This document shows positions 51,091-58,872 of a stretch of DNA of 58,872 bases, piece by piece (position 1 is the stretch's first letter; each line of letters begins with the position of its first letter). The notes beneath the pieces are model-generated. The model saw only the letters and a list, made by a program, of their open reading frames with translations, searched no databases and was not told where the DNA came from. The DNA is from an uncultured Oscillospiraceae bacterium (GTDB taxonomy: Bacteria > Bacillota > Clostridia > Oscillospirales > Oscillospiraceae): positions 1 to 58,872 of the forward strand of contig CALXCQ010000081.1 in the NCBI GenBank assembly GCA_944386835.1. Direction: 5' to 3'. The position numbers were made by a program, and so were the translations under genes.

Positions 51091-52248
51091 TCAGTTCAAA
51101 AAATCCTTTAATTTTTTTGACCGTGAAGGATGCCGCAGCTTCCGCAAAGCCTTGGACTCAATCTGACGAATACGCTCCCGGGTTACGTCAAACTCTTTTC
51201 CTACCTCTTCTAACGTCCTGGGATGCCCGTCATCCAGTCCAAAACGCAGCCGAAGTACTTGCTCCTCTCTGGGCGTTAAAGTGCTGAGCACCTCTACCAG
51301 TTGCTCCCGAAGTAAATTATAAGAGGCCGCTTCTATCGGTTCAGAGGCTCCTTCGTCTTGAATAAAGTCTCCCAGATGACTGTCTTCCTCTTCTCCAATC
51401 GGCGTCTCCAGAGAAACAGGTTCCTGAGAAATTTTCAGAATTTCCTCCACTTTTTCTTTGGTTATATTCATTCGCTGGGCAATCTCCTCCGTTGTAGGAT
51501 CCCTTCCCAGCTCTTGTACCATGGCATGCATGGTACGGATAACTTTATTAATGGTTTCCACCATATGCACCGGAATCCGAATGGTTCTGGCCTGATCGGC
51601 AATAGCTCGGGTGATGGACTGACGAATCCACCAGGTGGCATATGTTGAAAATTTATAACCTTTGGTATAGTCAAACTTTTCAACCGCCTTGATAAGGCCC
51701 AAATTGCCTTCCTGAATTAAATCCAAGAGCAGCATTCCCCTACCTACATAGCGTTTTGCAATAGAGACCACCAAGCGCAAATTTGCCTCGGCCATTTTTT
51801 GCTTGGCCTCTTCGTCCCCTTCTGCCATACGTTTTGCCAATTCCAGCTCCTCATCGGAACTGAGTAAGTCAATTTTACCAATTTCCTTCAGGTACATGCG
51901 AACCGGATCGTCCAGCTTAAAACTTTCACTGTACTGTTCCGGATCTACCAACTCTTCTTCTTCAATCTCCTGAATGTCGGATTCTGTTGGCATAATATCT
52001 TTTGTCTTGCCCAGAACTTCCAGTACATCGCTGACATCGATTTCTACACCGTTTGCCTCTAATGTATCATAAAACCGCTCTGTTGTCTCCTCATCGGCAT
52101 CAACGGCATCCAATGTGTCAATCAATAGTTTGGAGGGAATTTTCCCATTCTTTTTCCCTATCTCCAATATCTGAGCCAACTTGGCATTTGCCTGCTCCGG
52201 TTGGATCTCAGCCATATCGTCAAGAATTACTTGCTTGGAATCCATCAT
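51091..52248 (-). CDS. rpoD: Primary sigma factor RpoD (SigA)
   Basis: A 385-residue sigma-70 group 1 factor. A region 1.1-like N-terminus (about 15-80) is followed by an acidic linker, region 1.2 ([11 protein letters not shown]), regions 2.1-2.4 (about 150-225, with [13 protein letters not shown] and [14 protein letters not shown]), region 3, and region 4.2 (about 355-382, with [31 protein letters not shown]). GGAGG lying in the dnaG end serves the ATG at 52248; a second ATG follows at once. Operon order dgt-dnaG-rpoD. Confidence 0.98.
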   Translation of the reverse strand: MMDSKQVILDDMAEIQPEQANAKLAQILEIGKKNGKIPSKLLIDTLDAVDADEETTERFYDTLEANGVEIDVSDVLEVLGKTKDIMPTESDIQEIEEEELVDPEQYSESFKLDDPVRMYLKEIGKIDLLSSDEELELAKRMAEGDEEAKQKMAEANLRLVVSIAKRYVGRGMLLLDLIQEGNLGLIKAVEKFDYTKGYKFSTYATWWIRQSITRAIADQARTIRIPVHMVETINKVIRTMHAMVQELGRDPTTEEIAQRMNITKEKVEEILKISQEPVSLETPIGEEEDSHLGDFIQDEGASEPIEAASYNLLREQLVEVLSTLTPREEQVLRLRFGLDDGHPRTLEEVGKEFDVTRERIRQIESKALRKLRHPSRSKKLKDFLN

Positions 52249-52254
52249 GCCTAA

Positions 52255-54003
52255 TTATCCTCCGTATCCCTTTTTTTCTTTCAGCTGATTCCGAATCGTC
52301 AAAAGGTCTTTTTCCGTATTTGCCTTTCTGCGAAAATATTCCTGCTGAATGATTTCCATATAATCCCGCAGCGCTTCTTCCGTAATTACGTCATCTTGCT
52401 TTTGTATCACCGCACTAAAATGGTTCATCTCTTCTTTACTTAAAATACCCGCCAAAGCTGGCAGCGCAGCTACTACTCCCTGATCCGCCAAGGTATGTAA
52501 AGCCCTGTAAATTTTGGCCAAAATGGGGGAGGAAAAAGCTTCCGCAGGCAGTTCCTCATAGGAGGGCAATAAAACAGGCTCTTTAAACACCAGCCGCAAA
52601 AGCCCTTCTTCCGCTATAGCCGAACGGAGATTTTCATAATGCATCCCCTTCATCTTGGGCTGATAAGTTCTGGCAGGCTGCAATATTTGACTTTCCTGTT
52701 TTTTCTTCTCCTGGAAAATTCGCCGCTGAAATGCACGGTTAATTTCCACTTTCATCGCATCCGGAGAAATACCTGCCGCTTCTGCCGCGCGTGTGCCATA
52801 TACCTCCCGCTCCACTGCGCTGGAAAAAGTAGCAATCAGATTGGCCGCTTCCTTTGAAAAGGCAACTTTCTCTTCATCCAACTCTAAGTGATATTGGCTC
52901 TGGAGGCTTAAAAGCTGATATTCCCGGTGATTCTCTGACTTTTCCAGAAGCACTTTAAACCGATCGGCACCATATTTTTTCAGGAACTCATCTGGATCCT
53001 TTGCCCCCTGCATTCGTAGCACCTTAACCTGCACTCCGGTCTTTTCCAGAAGGCCAATTGCCCTCTTGGTTGCCGTTTGCCCTGCCTCGTCTCCATCGTA
53101 AGTAATTACTACCTGGTTAGTATATTTAGCCAATATTTTTGCATGTTCTTCTGTTAAAGCCGTCCCCAATGACGCCACTGCACAATCAAAGCCATATTGA
53201 TGCAGAGCAATAGCATCCATATATCCTTCGGTTAAAATTATCCGCCCTTGTTTACTCTTCTTTACAATATTAAGAGCAAATAAGTTTCGTCGCTTATTGA
53301 AAATCAATGTCTCCGGAGAGTTTAAATACTTGGGCTTGGAGTCGTCCATCACCCGCCCTCCAAAGCCAATCACATGACCACGGACATCAATAATCGGAAA
53401 CATAAGCCGATTGCGGAACCGATCGTAGATTGCCCCTTTTTCTTGGGATCGCACTGCCAGCCCCGCGTCCAGGAGCTCCTCTTTGGTATATCCCTTTTCT
53501 TGCATAGCCTCTAACAGGCCAGTCCAGTGATCAGGGGAAAATCCCAGGCCAAAGCGAGTGACGGTAGACTTTGTCAGTCCCCGGACTGCCAAATAGTCCC
53601 GTGCCGGTTTTCCCTCCGACGAAGAAAGCTTTTCATGGAAAAACAAAGCAGCCTCTTTACAAAGAGCCCATAGTCGCTCCTGCCGTCGATAGGTAGAGCG
53701 GTATGTGGTATCTTCCGGCATCTCCAATCCTGCCCGTTTTGCCAAAAAACGAACGGCATCGATATATTCCAGGTTCTCAATTTCCATAATAAAATTGATT
53801 ACACTTCCGCCTTTGTGGCAACCGAAACAGTAATAGATCCCCTTGTCTGGTGCCACAGAAAAAGAAGCTGTCTTCTCGCTGTGAAATGGACACAATCCAA
53901 ACAGGTTACTGCCTTTTCTGGTCAAAGCTACATACTGCCCCACCACTTCTTCAATAGGATTTCGGGCGGCAACTTCCTCTAAAAAAGACTCCGGCAATGC
54001 CAT
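52255..54003 (-). CDS. dnaG: DNA primase
   Basis: A 582-residue primase making RNA primers for replication. The CHC2 zinc finger uses Cys38, His41, Cys59 and Cys62. The Toprim domain (about 255-340) has EGYMDAIAL and the DGDEAG metal site. The C-terminal helical part (about 430-580) would contact the DnaB helicase. It lies six bases upstream of rpoD and after dgt, an order found in clostridia; rpsU, the usual partner in proteobacteria, is absent. Confidence 0.97.
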   Translation of the reverse strand: MALPESFLEEVAARNPIEEVVGQYVALTRKGSNLFGLCPFHSEKTASFSVAPDKGIYYCFGCHKGGSVINFIMEIENLEYIDAVRFLAKRAGLEMPEDTTYRSTYRRQERLWALCKEAALFFHEKLSSSEGKPARDYLAVRGLTKSTVTRFGLGFSPDHWTGLLEAMQEKGYTKEELLDAGLAVRSQEKGAIYDRFRNRLMFPIIDVRGHVIGFGGRVMDDSKPKYLNSPETLIFNKRRNLFALNIVKKSKQGRIILTEGYMDAIALHQYGFDCAVASLGTALTEEHAKILAKYTNQVVITYDGDEAGQTATKRAIGLLEKTGVQVKVLRMQGAKDPDEFLKKYGADRFKVLLEKSENHREYQLLSLQSQYHLELDEEKVAFSKEAANLIATFSSAVEREVYGTRAAEAAGISPDAMKVEINRAFQRRIFQEKKKQESQILQPARTYQPKMKGMHYENLRSAIAEEGLLRLVFKEPVLLPSYEELPAEAFSSPILAKIYRALHTLADQGVVAALPALAGILSKEEMNHFSAVIQKQDDVITEEALRDYMEIIQQEYFRRKANTEKDLLTIRNQLKEKKGYGG

Positions 54004-54059
54004 TTACAGTCACCTCCTAGGATATCCAGGTCTCCACACCGTATACATAGCCGACATTG

Positions 54060-55064
54060 CTATCGCATCTGCCATCCGGAGGGAATAAAAAGCTCAGAAT
54101 ATTTAAACACTGCATATTTGTCTGTCATGCCTGCAACATAGTCGCATACTACCCGCTCCAGACCATCAAAATCCATTTGCGGGCGAAAATCTGCCGGAAT
54201 TTTATCTGGATGCTGGATGTAATACCGGTATAGCATTTGAATGATATCTCTGGCTTTATGTTCTTCTCCCTTCGCCACTGGATTCCGATACACTCGTGCA
54301 AACATAAACTCCCGCAAAGACTCCATAACCTGCTCCATCTTAGGGTCCAGCTGAATATACTCCGATTGCTCGGAAGCCGTAATGGTATTAACTACCAACG
54401 TATTGATTCTGTCTTTGTGAGTTTCTCCCAGTGCTAAGCAGATTTCTCTGGGGATATCTCTCTCTTGCAAGATACCTGCCCGCATAGCATCATCTAAATC
54501 ATGATTTAAATAGGCTATCCGGTCTGCCTTACGAACAATTTGCCCTTCCAGAGTTTGTGGAATTTTCGGTCCTGTATGACCAACAATCCCCATTCTCGTC
54601 TCGTAGGTCAGGTTTAACCCAAACCCATCTTTTTCCAGCACGTCCACGACCCGCAAAGACTGTTCATTATGATAAAACGGCCTGCCCAGTACTTCTGACA
54701 AAGCCACTTCCCCTGCATGTCCAAACGGAGTGTGCCCCAGATCGTGGCCGAGTGCGATGGCTTCTGTCAGATCTTCATTCAACCGAAGCCCTCTGGCTAT
54801 GGTCCTGGCAATCCGGGCCACTTCCAAAGTATGGGTCATTCGAGTGCGGTAATGATCCCCCTCGGGCTGTAAAAACACCTGCGTTTTGTGCATCAGACGG
54901 CGGAAAGCTTTACTATGGACAATTCGATCCGTATCCCGCTGATAGCAGGTCCTCACTTCTGAAGGCTCACAAGGCATCAGTCGGCCTTTTGTTTTGACTG
55001 CTTTTGCAGCTCGCGGAGATAATCGATTCAGCTCTTCTTGTTCTAGCAGTTCCCGGATTGTCAT
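54060..55064 (-). CDS. dgt: dGTPase-like HD-domain triphosphohydrolase
   Basis: A 334-residue HD-domain protein of the deoxyguanosinetriphosphate triphosphohydrolase family. The metal-binding residues are in FRRLMHKTQ, HTLEVARIA, HDLGHTPFGHAG and the later YLNHDLDDAM. It hydrolyses dNTPs to deoxynucleosides and triphosphate, lowering the dNTP pool. Clostridial relatives are often encoded before dnaG-rpoD as here, with about 56 bases to dnaG. Substrate preference is not fixed by sequence. Confidence 0.93.
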   Translation of the reverse strand: MTIRELLEQEELNRLSPRAAKAVKTKGRLMPCEPSEVRTCYQRDTDRIVHSKAFRRLMHKTQVFLQPEGDHYRTRMTHTLEVARIARTIARGLRLNEDLTEAIALGHDLGHTPFGHAGEVALSEVLGRPFYHNEQSLRVVDVLEKDGFGLNLTYETRMGIVGHTGPKIPQTLEGQIVRKADRIAYLNHDLDDAMRAGILQERDIPREICLALGETHKDRINTLVVNTITASEQSEYIQLDPKMEQVMESLREFMFARVYRNPVAKGEEHKARDIIQMLYRYYIQHPDKIPADFRPQMDFDGLERVVCDYVAGMTDKYAVFKYSELFIPSGWQMR

Positions 55065-55163
55065 ACTCTTTTCACCATCTTTTATTATACAAAATGAATG
55101 TGAAAAATCCTTTAATTTTGTAAAATTTTTTTATATTTCACCTGCTTGAAACCCTTATGTGCC

Positions 55164-55778
55164 TCATTTTAACTTCTCAAATCCCAAAGATTGCAGCACC
55201 GCTTCTGATAGCCGGGGAAATGGTAAAAAAGGAGCTGGAAGATTTGGATGCAATCCTAGCTTTTTTTCCATCCATACCACGTGATACCAGGTTCCAAATT
55301 TATAGCCACACTGATAAAACTTTCCTACCATCCGATACCCCATATGCTGGTGAAATCTTACGCTGTCTGTTGTCAAATGTTCATCTTCCTGCTCCGGAAA
55401 TCCAACACATGCATACAGATTTTCCACATTTTGTGCCTGTGAAACAGACTCTAGTGATCGATAGAGCTGCCCTCCGATACCCATTTTTTTCTTGTCCCAA
55501 CGTATGTAAATACTGGTCTCGGCAGCCCATTGGTAAGCCTTTCTCTGTGAAAACGCTCCTGTATAGGCATATCCCCATATTTCTTCGCCCTTTTCGGCTA
55601 CTAAATAGGGATACATTTGCAAAGTGTTTGCAATTCTGTCCTCCATTTGCCGCAAAGTGGGCACTTCATACTCAAAGGTAATCGCTGTCTGTTCCACATA
55701 CGGGCGGTAAATCTCTAAAATTTTTCCTGCATCCTCCGGGCTTGCCACCCGTATTTTCAATTCTTTCGTGTTATCCAT
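55164..55778 (-). CDS. GNAT N-acetyltransferase (phosphinothricin-type)
   Basis: A 204-residue acetyltransferase of the phosphinothricin/methionine-sulfoximine acetyltransferase-like group: IRVASPEDAGKILEIYRPYVEQTAITFE at the start and the acetyl-CoA loop KKMGIGGQLYRSL (about 112-124). The usual function is amine acetylation of amino-acid analogues. The ATG at 55778 has GGAG upstream; a TTG 13 codons upstream is less likely. It follows yigZ by 28 bases in the hflX-yigZ-GNAT series. Confidence 0.9.
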   Translation of the reverse strand: MDNTKELKIRVASPEDAGKILEIYRPYVEQTAITFEYEVPTLRQMEDRIANTLQMYPYLVAEKGEEIWGYAYTGAFSQRKAYQWAAETSIYIRWDKKKMGIGGQLYRSLESVSQAQNVENLYACVGFPEQEDEHLTTDSVRFHQHMGYRMVGKFYQCGYKFGTWYHVVWMEKKLGLHPNLPAPFLPFPRLSEAVLQSLGFEKLK

Positions 55779-55806
55779 ACCAGTCCTCTCCAGGATCAGG
55801 GGCTCC

Positions 55807-56436
55807 CTATTTTTCAATCGGAAAGGCCCGATACGACTGTCCTAAAACTTTCCCCGAAACGGTCCCACTGGAGACATCTGTAATACGTGCCAGAAAGTCT
55901 GCCGTATTGGCATGCGGGAAAATACTGTGTATCTGTACGTTCGCTCCGTAATCAATCTGCAAAATTTGCCCCTGAAAAGCATTGACTTCCAACTTTACCC
56001 GTTCCAAAAGGCTATAATGGCAAGGGATCTCCACCTGATCCCAAACCCGTTTACAGGAAATTCCTGCTGCATCCAAGGCCAGCTTACACGCTTTTCCATA
56101 TGCCCGTACCAGCCCCCCTGCACCTAACAAAGTTCCTCCAAAATAGCGGGTCACAACACAGCAAACATTATAGATACCTTCTTTGCGCAATACCTCCAGA
56201 ACAGGAATTCCCGCCGTTCCCTGGGGTTCGCCGTCGTCACTGTATCGCATGGCACCGTCTTTGATAAGATAGGCATAGACGTTGTGCGTAGCATCCCAGT
56301 GCTGTTCCCGCATTTTTTTGATACATTGGAGCGCTTCTTCTTCTGTTTGTGTCAACCAGATATGGCCCAGAAATCGGGAACGCTTTTCCACCAGCTCAGC
56401 AATCCCTTCTCCCGAGGGGACCAGATACTCCTCCAT
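55807..56436 (-). CDS. yigZ: YigZ/IMPACT-family protein (UPF0029)
   Basis: A 209-residue protein. The N-terminal IMPACT domain has YSDDGEPQGTAG and the signature RYFGGTLLGAGGLVRAYGKAC (about 88-108); the C-terminal DUF1949 domain follows (about 135-205). Function in bacteria is unclear, perhaps translation-related by analogy with yeast YIH1. The start overlaps the hflX end region, with AAGGAG within hflX. Second gene of hflX-yigZ-GNAT. Confidence 0.93.
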   Translation of the reverse strand: MEEYLVPSGEGIAELVEKRSRFLGHIWLTQTEEEALQCIKKMREQHWDATHNVYAYLIKDGAMRYSDDGEPQGTAGIPVLEVLRKEGIYNVCCVVTRYFGGTLLGAGGLVRAYGKACKLALDAAGISCKRVWDQVEIPCHYSLLERVKLEVNAFQGQILQIDYGANVQIHSIFPHANTADFLARITDVSSGTVSGKVLGQSYRAFPIEK

Positions 56437-56437
56437 A

Positions 56438-57700
56438 TTACTTCTCCTTCCGATAGGCTTGCAACCGGCCATAGAGAATCCCATCGCAAATTGCCTCCAC
56501 TAGAATGCCCTCTTCCAAATAGTCACATTTGAGTACTTTCCCCTGATCATGCAGGACTTCCACCAGACCTGCTTGTGCATAGGGAAGCAGGAATGTGGCA
56601 CGGTGTAATCCCTGATTCAGTTTGGTTTCTACCAACTGCCTCAGCTGGGCTAATCCCATACCCGTTTTTGCTGAAATCAGAACGCTGTTTTCCTGTAAAG
56701 GCAATGCTACTTCCGGTACCAGATCTGCTTTGTTATAACAGGCAATTACCGGTGTGCCCTCCCGGGTCAGCTTCTGTATCAGCTTATTTACCACCGCAAT
56801 ATGGGCATCCCGATTGGGATCGCTGCTGTCAATTACATGAATCAAAAGATCAGCATACTTTAACTCTTCCAAAGTGGCTTGAAACGCCTCCACTAAATGG
56901 TGAGGCAGTTTCGCAATAAAGCCAACCGTATCCGACAGAATAACTTCCTGTATATCGGAAATCTCCCATTTGCGGGAGGTCGTATCCAGCGTATCAAACA
57001 GCCGATTATTTGCCGGAATTCCTGCATCTGTCAAGGTGTTCAGTAGCGTGGACTTTCCTGCATTGGTATAGCCCACCAACGCAACGACTGGTACCGCGTT
57101 TTTCACCCTCCGCTCCCGCTGGACACCGCGGACCTTCCGCACTTCCTGCAACTCTTCCTGCAGCTTCCCAATCCGTTTCCGGATCAAACGCCGGTCTGTC
57201 TCCAACTGTGTCTCGCCTGGCCCCCGGGAGCCAATGGCGCCTTCCTGTCGCTCCAAGTGGGTCCACATTCCGGCCAAACGGGGAAGGAGATATTGGTACT
57301 GTGCCAATTCTACCTGCAATCTTCCCTCCCGGGTCTTCGCTCTTTGGGCAAAAATATCCAAAATAAGCGCACTGCGGTCCAGAACCCGCACACCAGTCAT
57401 GCTTTCCAACGCACGATTTTGAGAGGGAGACAAGTCATTATCAAATATTACCATCGTTGCCCCTGTCGTCTGTATCAGCTGACAAATCTCCTCAACCTTT
57501 CCCTCCCCAACAAAACTGTGAGGATCCGGTGCATGGCGATTTTGCAATACCGTAGCTACGCACTGACCGCCCGCCGTTTCCAAAAGTGCGGCAAGCTCTT
57601 CCAGGGATGCCTCTGTCGCTGTCTCTTCGACTGAAAATACGTCTGCATTCAAACCTGCCAAAACAGCTTTATCCACCTGTAATTTCTGTAAATTATCCAT
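56438..57700 (-). CDS. hflX: GTPase HflX
   Basis: A 420-residue ribosome-associated GTPase that can split stalled or hibernating 70S ribosomes. The N-terminal HflX domain (about 20-180) contains GKVEEI and the conserved GPGETQLETDRR linker; the G domain (about 200-360) has GYTNAGKST (G1), DT/DTT switch region, DTVGFI (G3) and NKAD (G4). The ATG at 57700 has GAGAG upstream; the open frame extends 53 codons further with no start signal and unlikely composition. First gene of the series. A 14-base palindrome lies 68 bases upstream. Confidence 0.96.
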   Translation of the reverse strand: MDNLQKLQVDKAVLAGLNADVFSVEETATEASLEELAALLETAGGQCVATVLQNRHAPDPHSFVGEGKVEEICQLIQTTGATMVIFDNDLSPSQNRALESMTGVRVLDRSALILDIFAQRAKTREGRLQVELAQYQYLLPRLAGMWTHLERQEGAIGSRGPGETQLETDRRLIRKRIGKLQEELQEVRKVRGVQRERRVKNAVPVVALVGYTNAGKSTLLNTLTDAGIPANNRLFDTLDTTSRKWEISDIQEVILSDTVGFIAKLPHHLVEAFQATLEELKYADLLIHVIDSSDPNRDAHIAVVNKLIQKLTREGTPVIACYNKADLVPEVALPLQENSVLISAKTGMGLAQLRQLVETKLNQGLHRATFLLPYAQAGLVEVLHDQGKVLKCDYLEEGILVEAICDGILYGRLQAYRKEK

Positions 57701-57767
57701 ATAAACTCTCTCATTCCACCTCTGTGCCCAAACACACAGAAATAAATTCCTCTCGATTTCCGGGAAT

Positions 57768-57781
57768 TCAAAGCGCTTTGA
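57768..57781. promoter_or_regulatory. Perfect 14-base palindrome upstream of hflX
   Basis: TCAAAGCGCTTTGA lies 68 bases before the hflX ATG. Its core AAAGCGCTTT is like that of LacI/CcpA-family sites, though the outer pair differs from the cre consensus. Confidence 0.45.
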
Positions 57782-57854
57782 CTCTGTCGTCTGTGTCGAC
57801 GGATCCGGAATTGATGTACGCAGGCCTGCAAGGAAGCACTTCCAAAATGCGGCA

Positions 57855-58274
57855 ATCATATTGACTACAGACCGGCCAAATGGTGCTCACAAACCAGTAA
57901 ACAAAATGGCTGCAAGCTAGTAAAACCGGTGACACCGACCGGCAACTGGTGACCACAGGCTGGTAAAACTAGTATCCATACGCGGCTCAGAAGCTGACAG
58001 GCCGCCCACTGTAATCAGGCTGGCAGTTCAGTACGAACCGTAAAGTCATAACCACCGGCTCGGCCAATGGCTTGCGCTGTCCGCGAGACCATCTCCGCAG
58101 GTCAAAGTGCCGGGCTGATTGATTGGCCCCCGCCAAAACTGTAATAACGCCATCTTCGTTTCGCGGCATTTTTCTATCCCAACTCTCTTCACCATATGTG
58201 CTTACCCTTCGCACCGAAAGAGATCCGTGTCTTCCGGATCTCTCCTGAACACAGTGGTAGGTTTTCTAACCAAT
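57855..58274. other. Repeat-bearing interval upstream of hflX; no intact gene
   Basis: A degenerate direct repeat (GACCGGC..AA.TGGTG..CACA, at 57870 and 57937) with three C(C/T)(A/G)GTAAA copies lies at the left. A minus-strand frame of 75 codons (57987-58214) lacks a ribosome site and family match. A hairpin at 58219-58243 (AGAGATCCG with CGGATCTCT) may be a second terminator for rpmE. No RNA family was recognised. Confidence 0.4.
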
Positions 58275-58303
58275 AAAAAAGTCCGCACCGATTCGGTGCG
58301 GAC
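58275..58303 (-). terminator. rpmE terminator
   Basis: GTCCGCACCG and CGGTGCGGAC pair around ATT; on the minus strand the stem is followed by TTTTTTATT. Confidence 0.95.
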
Positions 58304-58311
58304 CCAGGCGT

Positions 58312-58512
58312 TTACTTCAGACCGTACTTCTTATTGAAACGATCAACACGTCCACCAGTGTCAACCAGCTTTTGCTTACCAGTATAGAAAGGGTGACACT
58401 TAGAGCAGATTTCAACCTTAATGTCCTTTTTCGTAGAACCGGTTTCGATTACAGCACCACAAGCGCAACGAATGGTAGTCTGCTGGTAGTTAGGATGGAT
58501 ACCTTCCTTCAT
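58312..58512 (-). CDS. rpmE: 50S ribosomal protein L31 (zinc-binding form)
   Basis: A 66-residue ribosomal protein. [21 protein letters not shown] and [24 protein letters not shown] are characteristic; four cysteines make it the zinc-containing (C+) type. I chose the ATG at 58512, which gives the canonical N-terminus; an ATG two codons earlier is nearer to GAGGTG and remains possible. A promoter lies at 58579-58607 and a transposase gene fragment just beyond. Confidence 0.97.
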   Translation of the reverse strand: MKEGIHPNYQQTTIRCACGAVIETGSTKKDIKVEICSKCHPFYTGKQKLVDTGGRVDRFNKKYGLK

Positions 58513-58536
58513 CTTCATTCACCTCTTTCATTTTGG

Positions 58537-58556
58537 TAAAAGGGCAAAAATGCCCC
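58537..58556 (-). promoter_or_regulatory. Small leader hairpin before rpmE
   Basis: On the minus strand GGGGCA and TTGCCC pair around a short T-rich loop and are followed by TTTT, between the promoter and the ribosome site. It might act in autoregulation, as known for L31 leaders in other bacteria, or as an attenuator. Confidence 0.4.
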
Positions 58557-58578
58557 AGAATTTTTATCATGCCGTAAC

Positions 58579-58607
58579 ATAATAGCACACAAGATTTTGT
58601 TTTGCAA
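58579..58607 (-). promoter_or_regulatory. rpmE promoter
   Basis: On the minus strand TTGCAA, 17 bases, TATTAT. Confidence 0.7.
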
Positions 58608-58646
58608 GTCCTTTTTTCTATTTTTCCCGGCAATACTGTAGGTTTG

Positions 58647-58872
58647 TCAAACATATTGGACGGCGAACTGGGAAGGCGAGCAGTAGTTTAAGGGCCTCAT
58701 AGGGAAGTTGTTGGAGCGACGGTTATGGACAGCGAGCTGTTTGGAGAAGTCATCCAGGGAGTAAAAACTGTGGCAGGAATAGAAGCGCTTTTGATCCTCG
58801 CGGTGACTACGCTCCACTTTACCGTTGTGGCGAGGCGTGTAGGGACGGATGAGCTTGTGCCGGATACTCAGT
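58647..58872 (-). mobile_element. Insertion sequence transposase, C-terminal part (IS481-like), cut by window edge
   Basis: The visible 74 residues end a DDE/rve-type transposase: RPYTPRHNGKVERSHREDQKRFY carries the last catalytic glutamate, followed by FYSLDDFSKQLAVHNRRSNNFPMRPLNY. This end is typical of IS481-family enzymes. The 5' part lies outside the window. TGTAGGTTTGTC at 58637, next to the stop, looks like the terminal inverted repeat start (TGT...). The element sits about 30 bases beyond the rpmE -35, and may affect rpmE or bring readthrough. Confidence 0.85.

Noticed and set aside
57987..58214. Minus-strand 75-codon frame upstream of hflX
   Set aside because: GTG start without a ribosome site, no family recognised and terminator-like hairpins at its start; kept only as a note in the interval.
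1..58872. Recoding of TAA as a sense codon, suggested by in-frame TAA at 9023, 9248 and 38646
   Set aside because: Many intact housekeeping genes here end in TAA with normal family lengths, so the interrupted frames are better explained by decay or errors.

Overview
The window reads as chromosome of a low-to-mid GC, anaerobic, Gram-positive bacterium of the class Clostridia. Evidence: oxygen-sensitive class III ribonucleotide reductase (nrdD/nrdG), radical SAM enzymes, a DivIVA-like protein, S-layer homology domains, an SRP RNA with an Alu domain, consensus sigma-A promoters and strong AGGAGG-type ribosome sites. An amino-acid-fermenting gut relative of the Oscillospiraceae fits, but genus cannot be fixed from sequence alone. 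There are no tRNA or rRNA genes and no CRISPR array.

Region 1 (1-17.5 kb) is mostly amino-acid catabolism and transport. On the minus strand a D-serine dehydratase-like enzyme, a RidA-family deaminase and a threonine ammonia-lyase (cut by the window edge) form one operon. Then come a LysR regulator divergent from aspartase (aspA), a DivIVA-like coiled-coil gene followed by a possible small RNA, and an ornithine cyclodeaminase-family gene with a perfect consensus promoter. A ferredoxin gene destroyed by two in-frame TAA codons follows, then a Crp/Fnr regulator, a polar amino-acid ABC transporter, a PLP lyase operon (AbrB - Met-gamma-lyase family - EamA transporter) and two hypothetical genes.

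Region 2 (17.5-38.2 kb): a PAP2 phosphatase, the nrdD-nrdG-dut operon behind two NrdR-box-like sites, a second ornithine cyclodeaminase paralog, a CitX-CitG fusion with no citrate lyase beside it, a divergent FadR-type regulator, and a radical SAM YgiQ gene. Then a tandem-OB SSB-like protein, ThpR and a DUF4349 lipoprotein lie in series, followed by MutY, a small kinase, MFS and MATE transporters, a DEDDh exonuclease and a cell-wall amidase.

Region 3 (38.2-45.8 kb) is the most accessory-looking part: a probable broken reading frame of unknown family, an aminotransferase, nicotinate phosphoribosyltransferase, an AT-rich orphan gene with helix-hairpin-helix-like and possible nuclease-like parts, and a two-gene UxaA-family hydro-lyase followed by four copies of a palindromic 10-mer.

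Region 4 (45.9-58.9 kb) is a minus-strand housekeeping block: dnaX-ybaB-recR, an SLH-domain surface protein, the SRP RNA gene (ffs), acpP, dgt-dnaG-rpoD, hflX-yigZ-GNAT and rpmE. It ends in a truncated IS481-like transposase at the window edge. I found no clearly new multi-gene system. The best candidates for something undescribed are the orphan nuclease-like gene, the candidate RNA after the DivIVA-like gene, and the broken frame at 38.4-38.9 kb.
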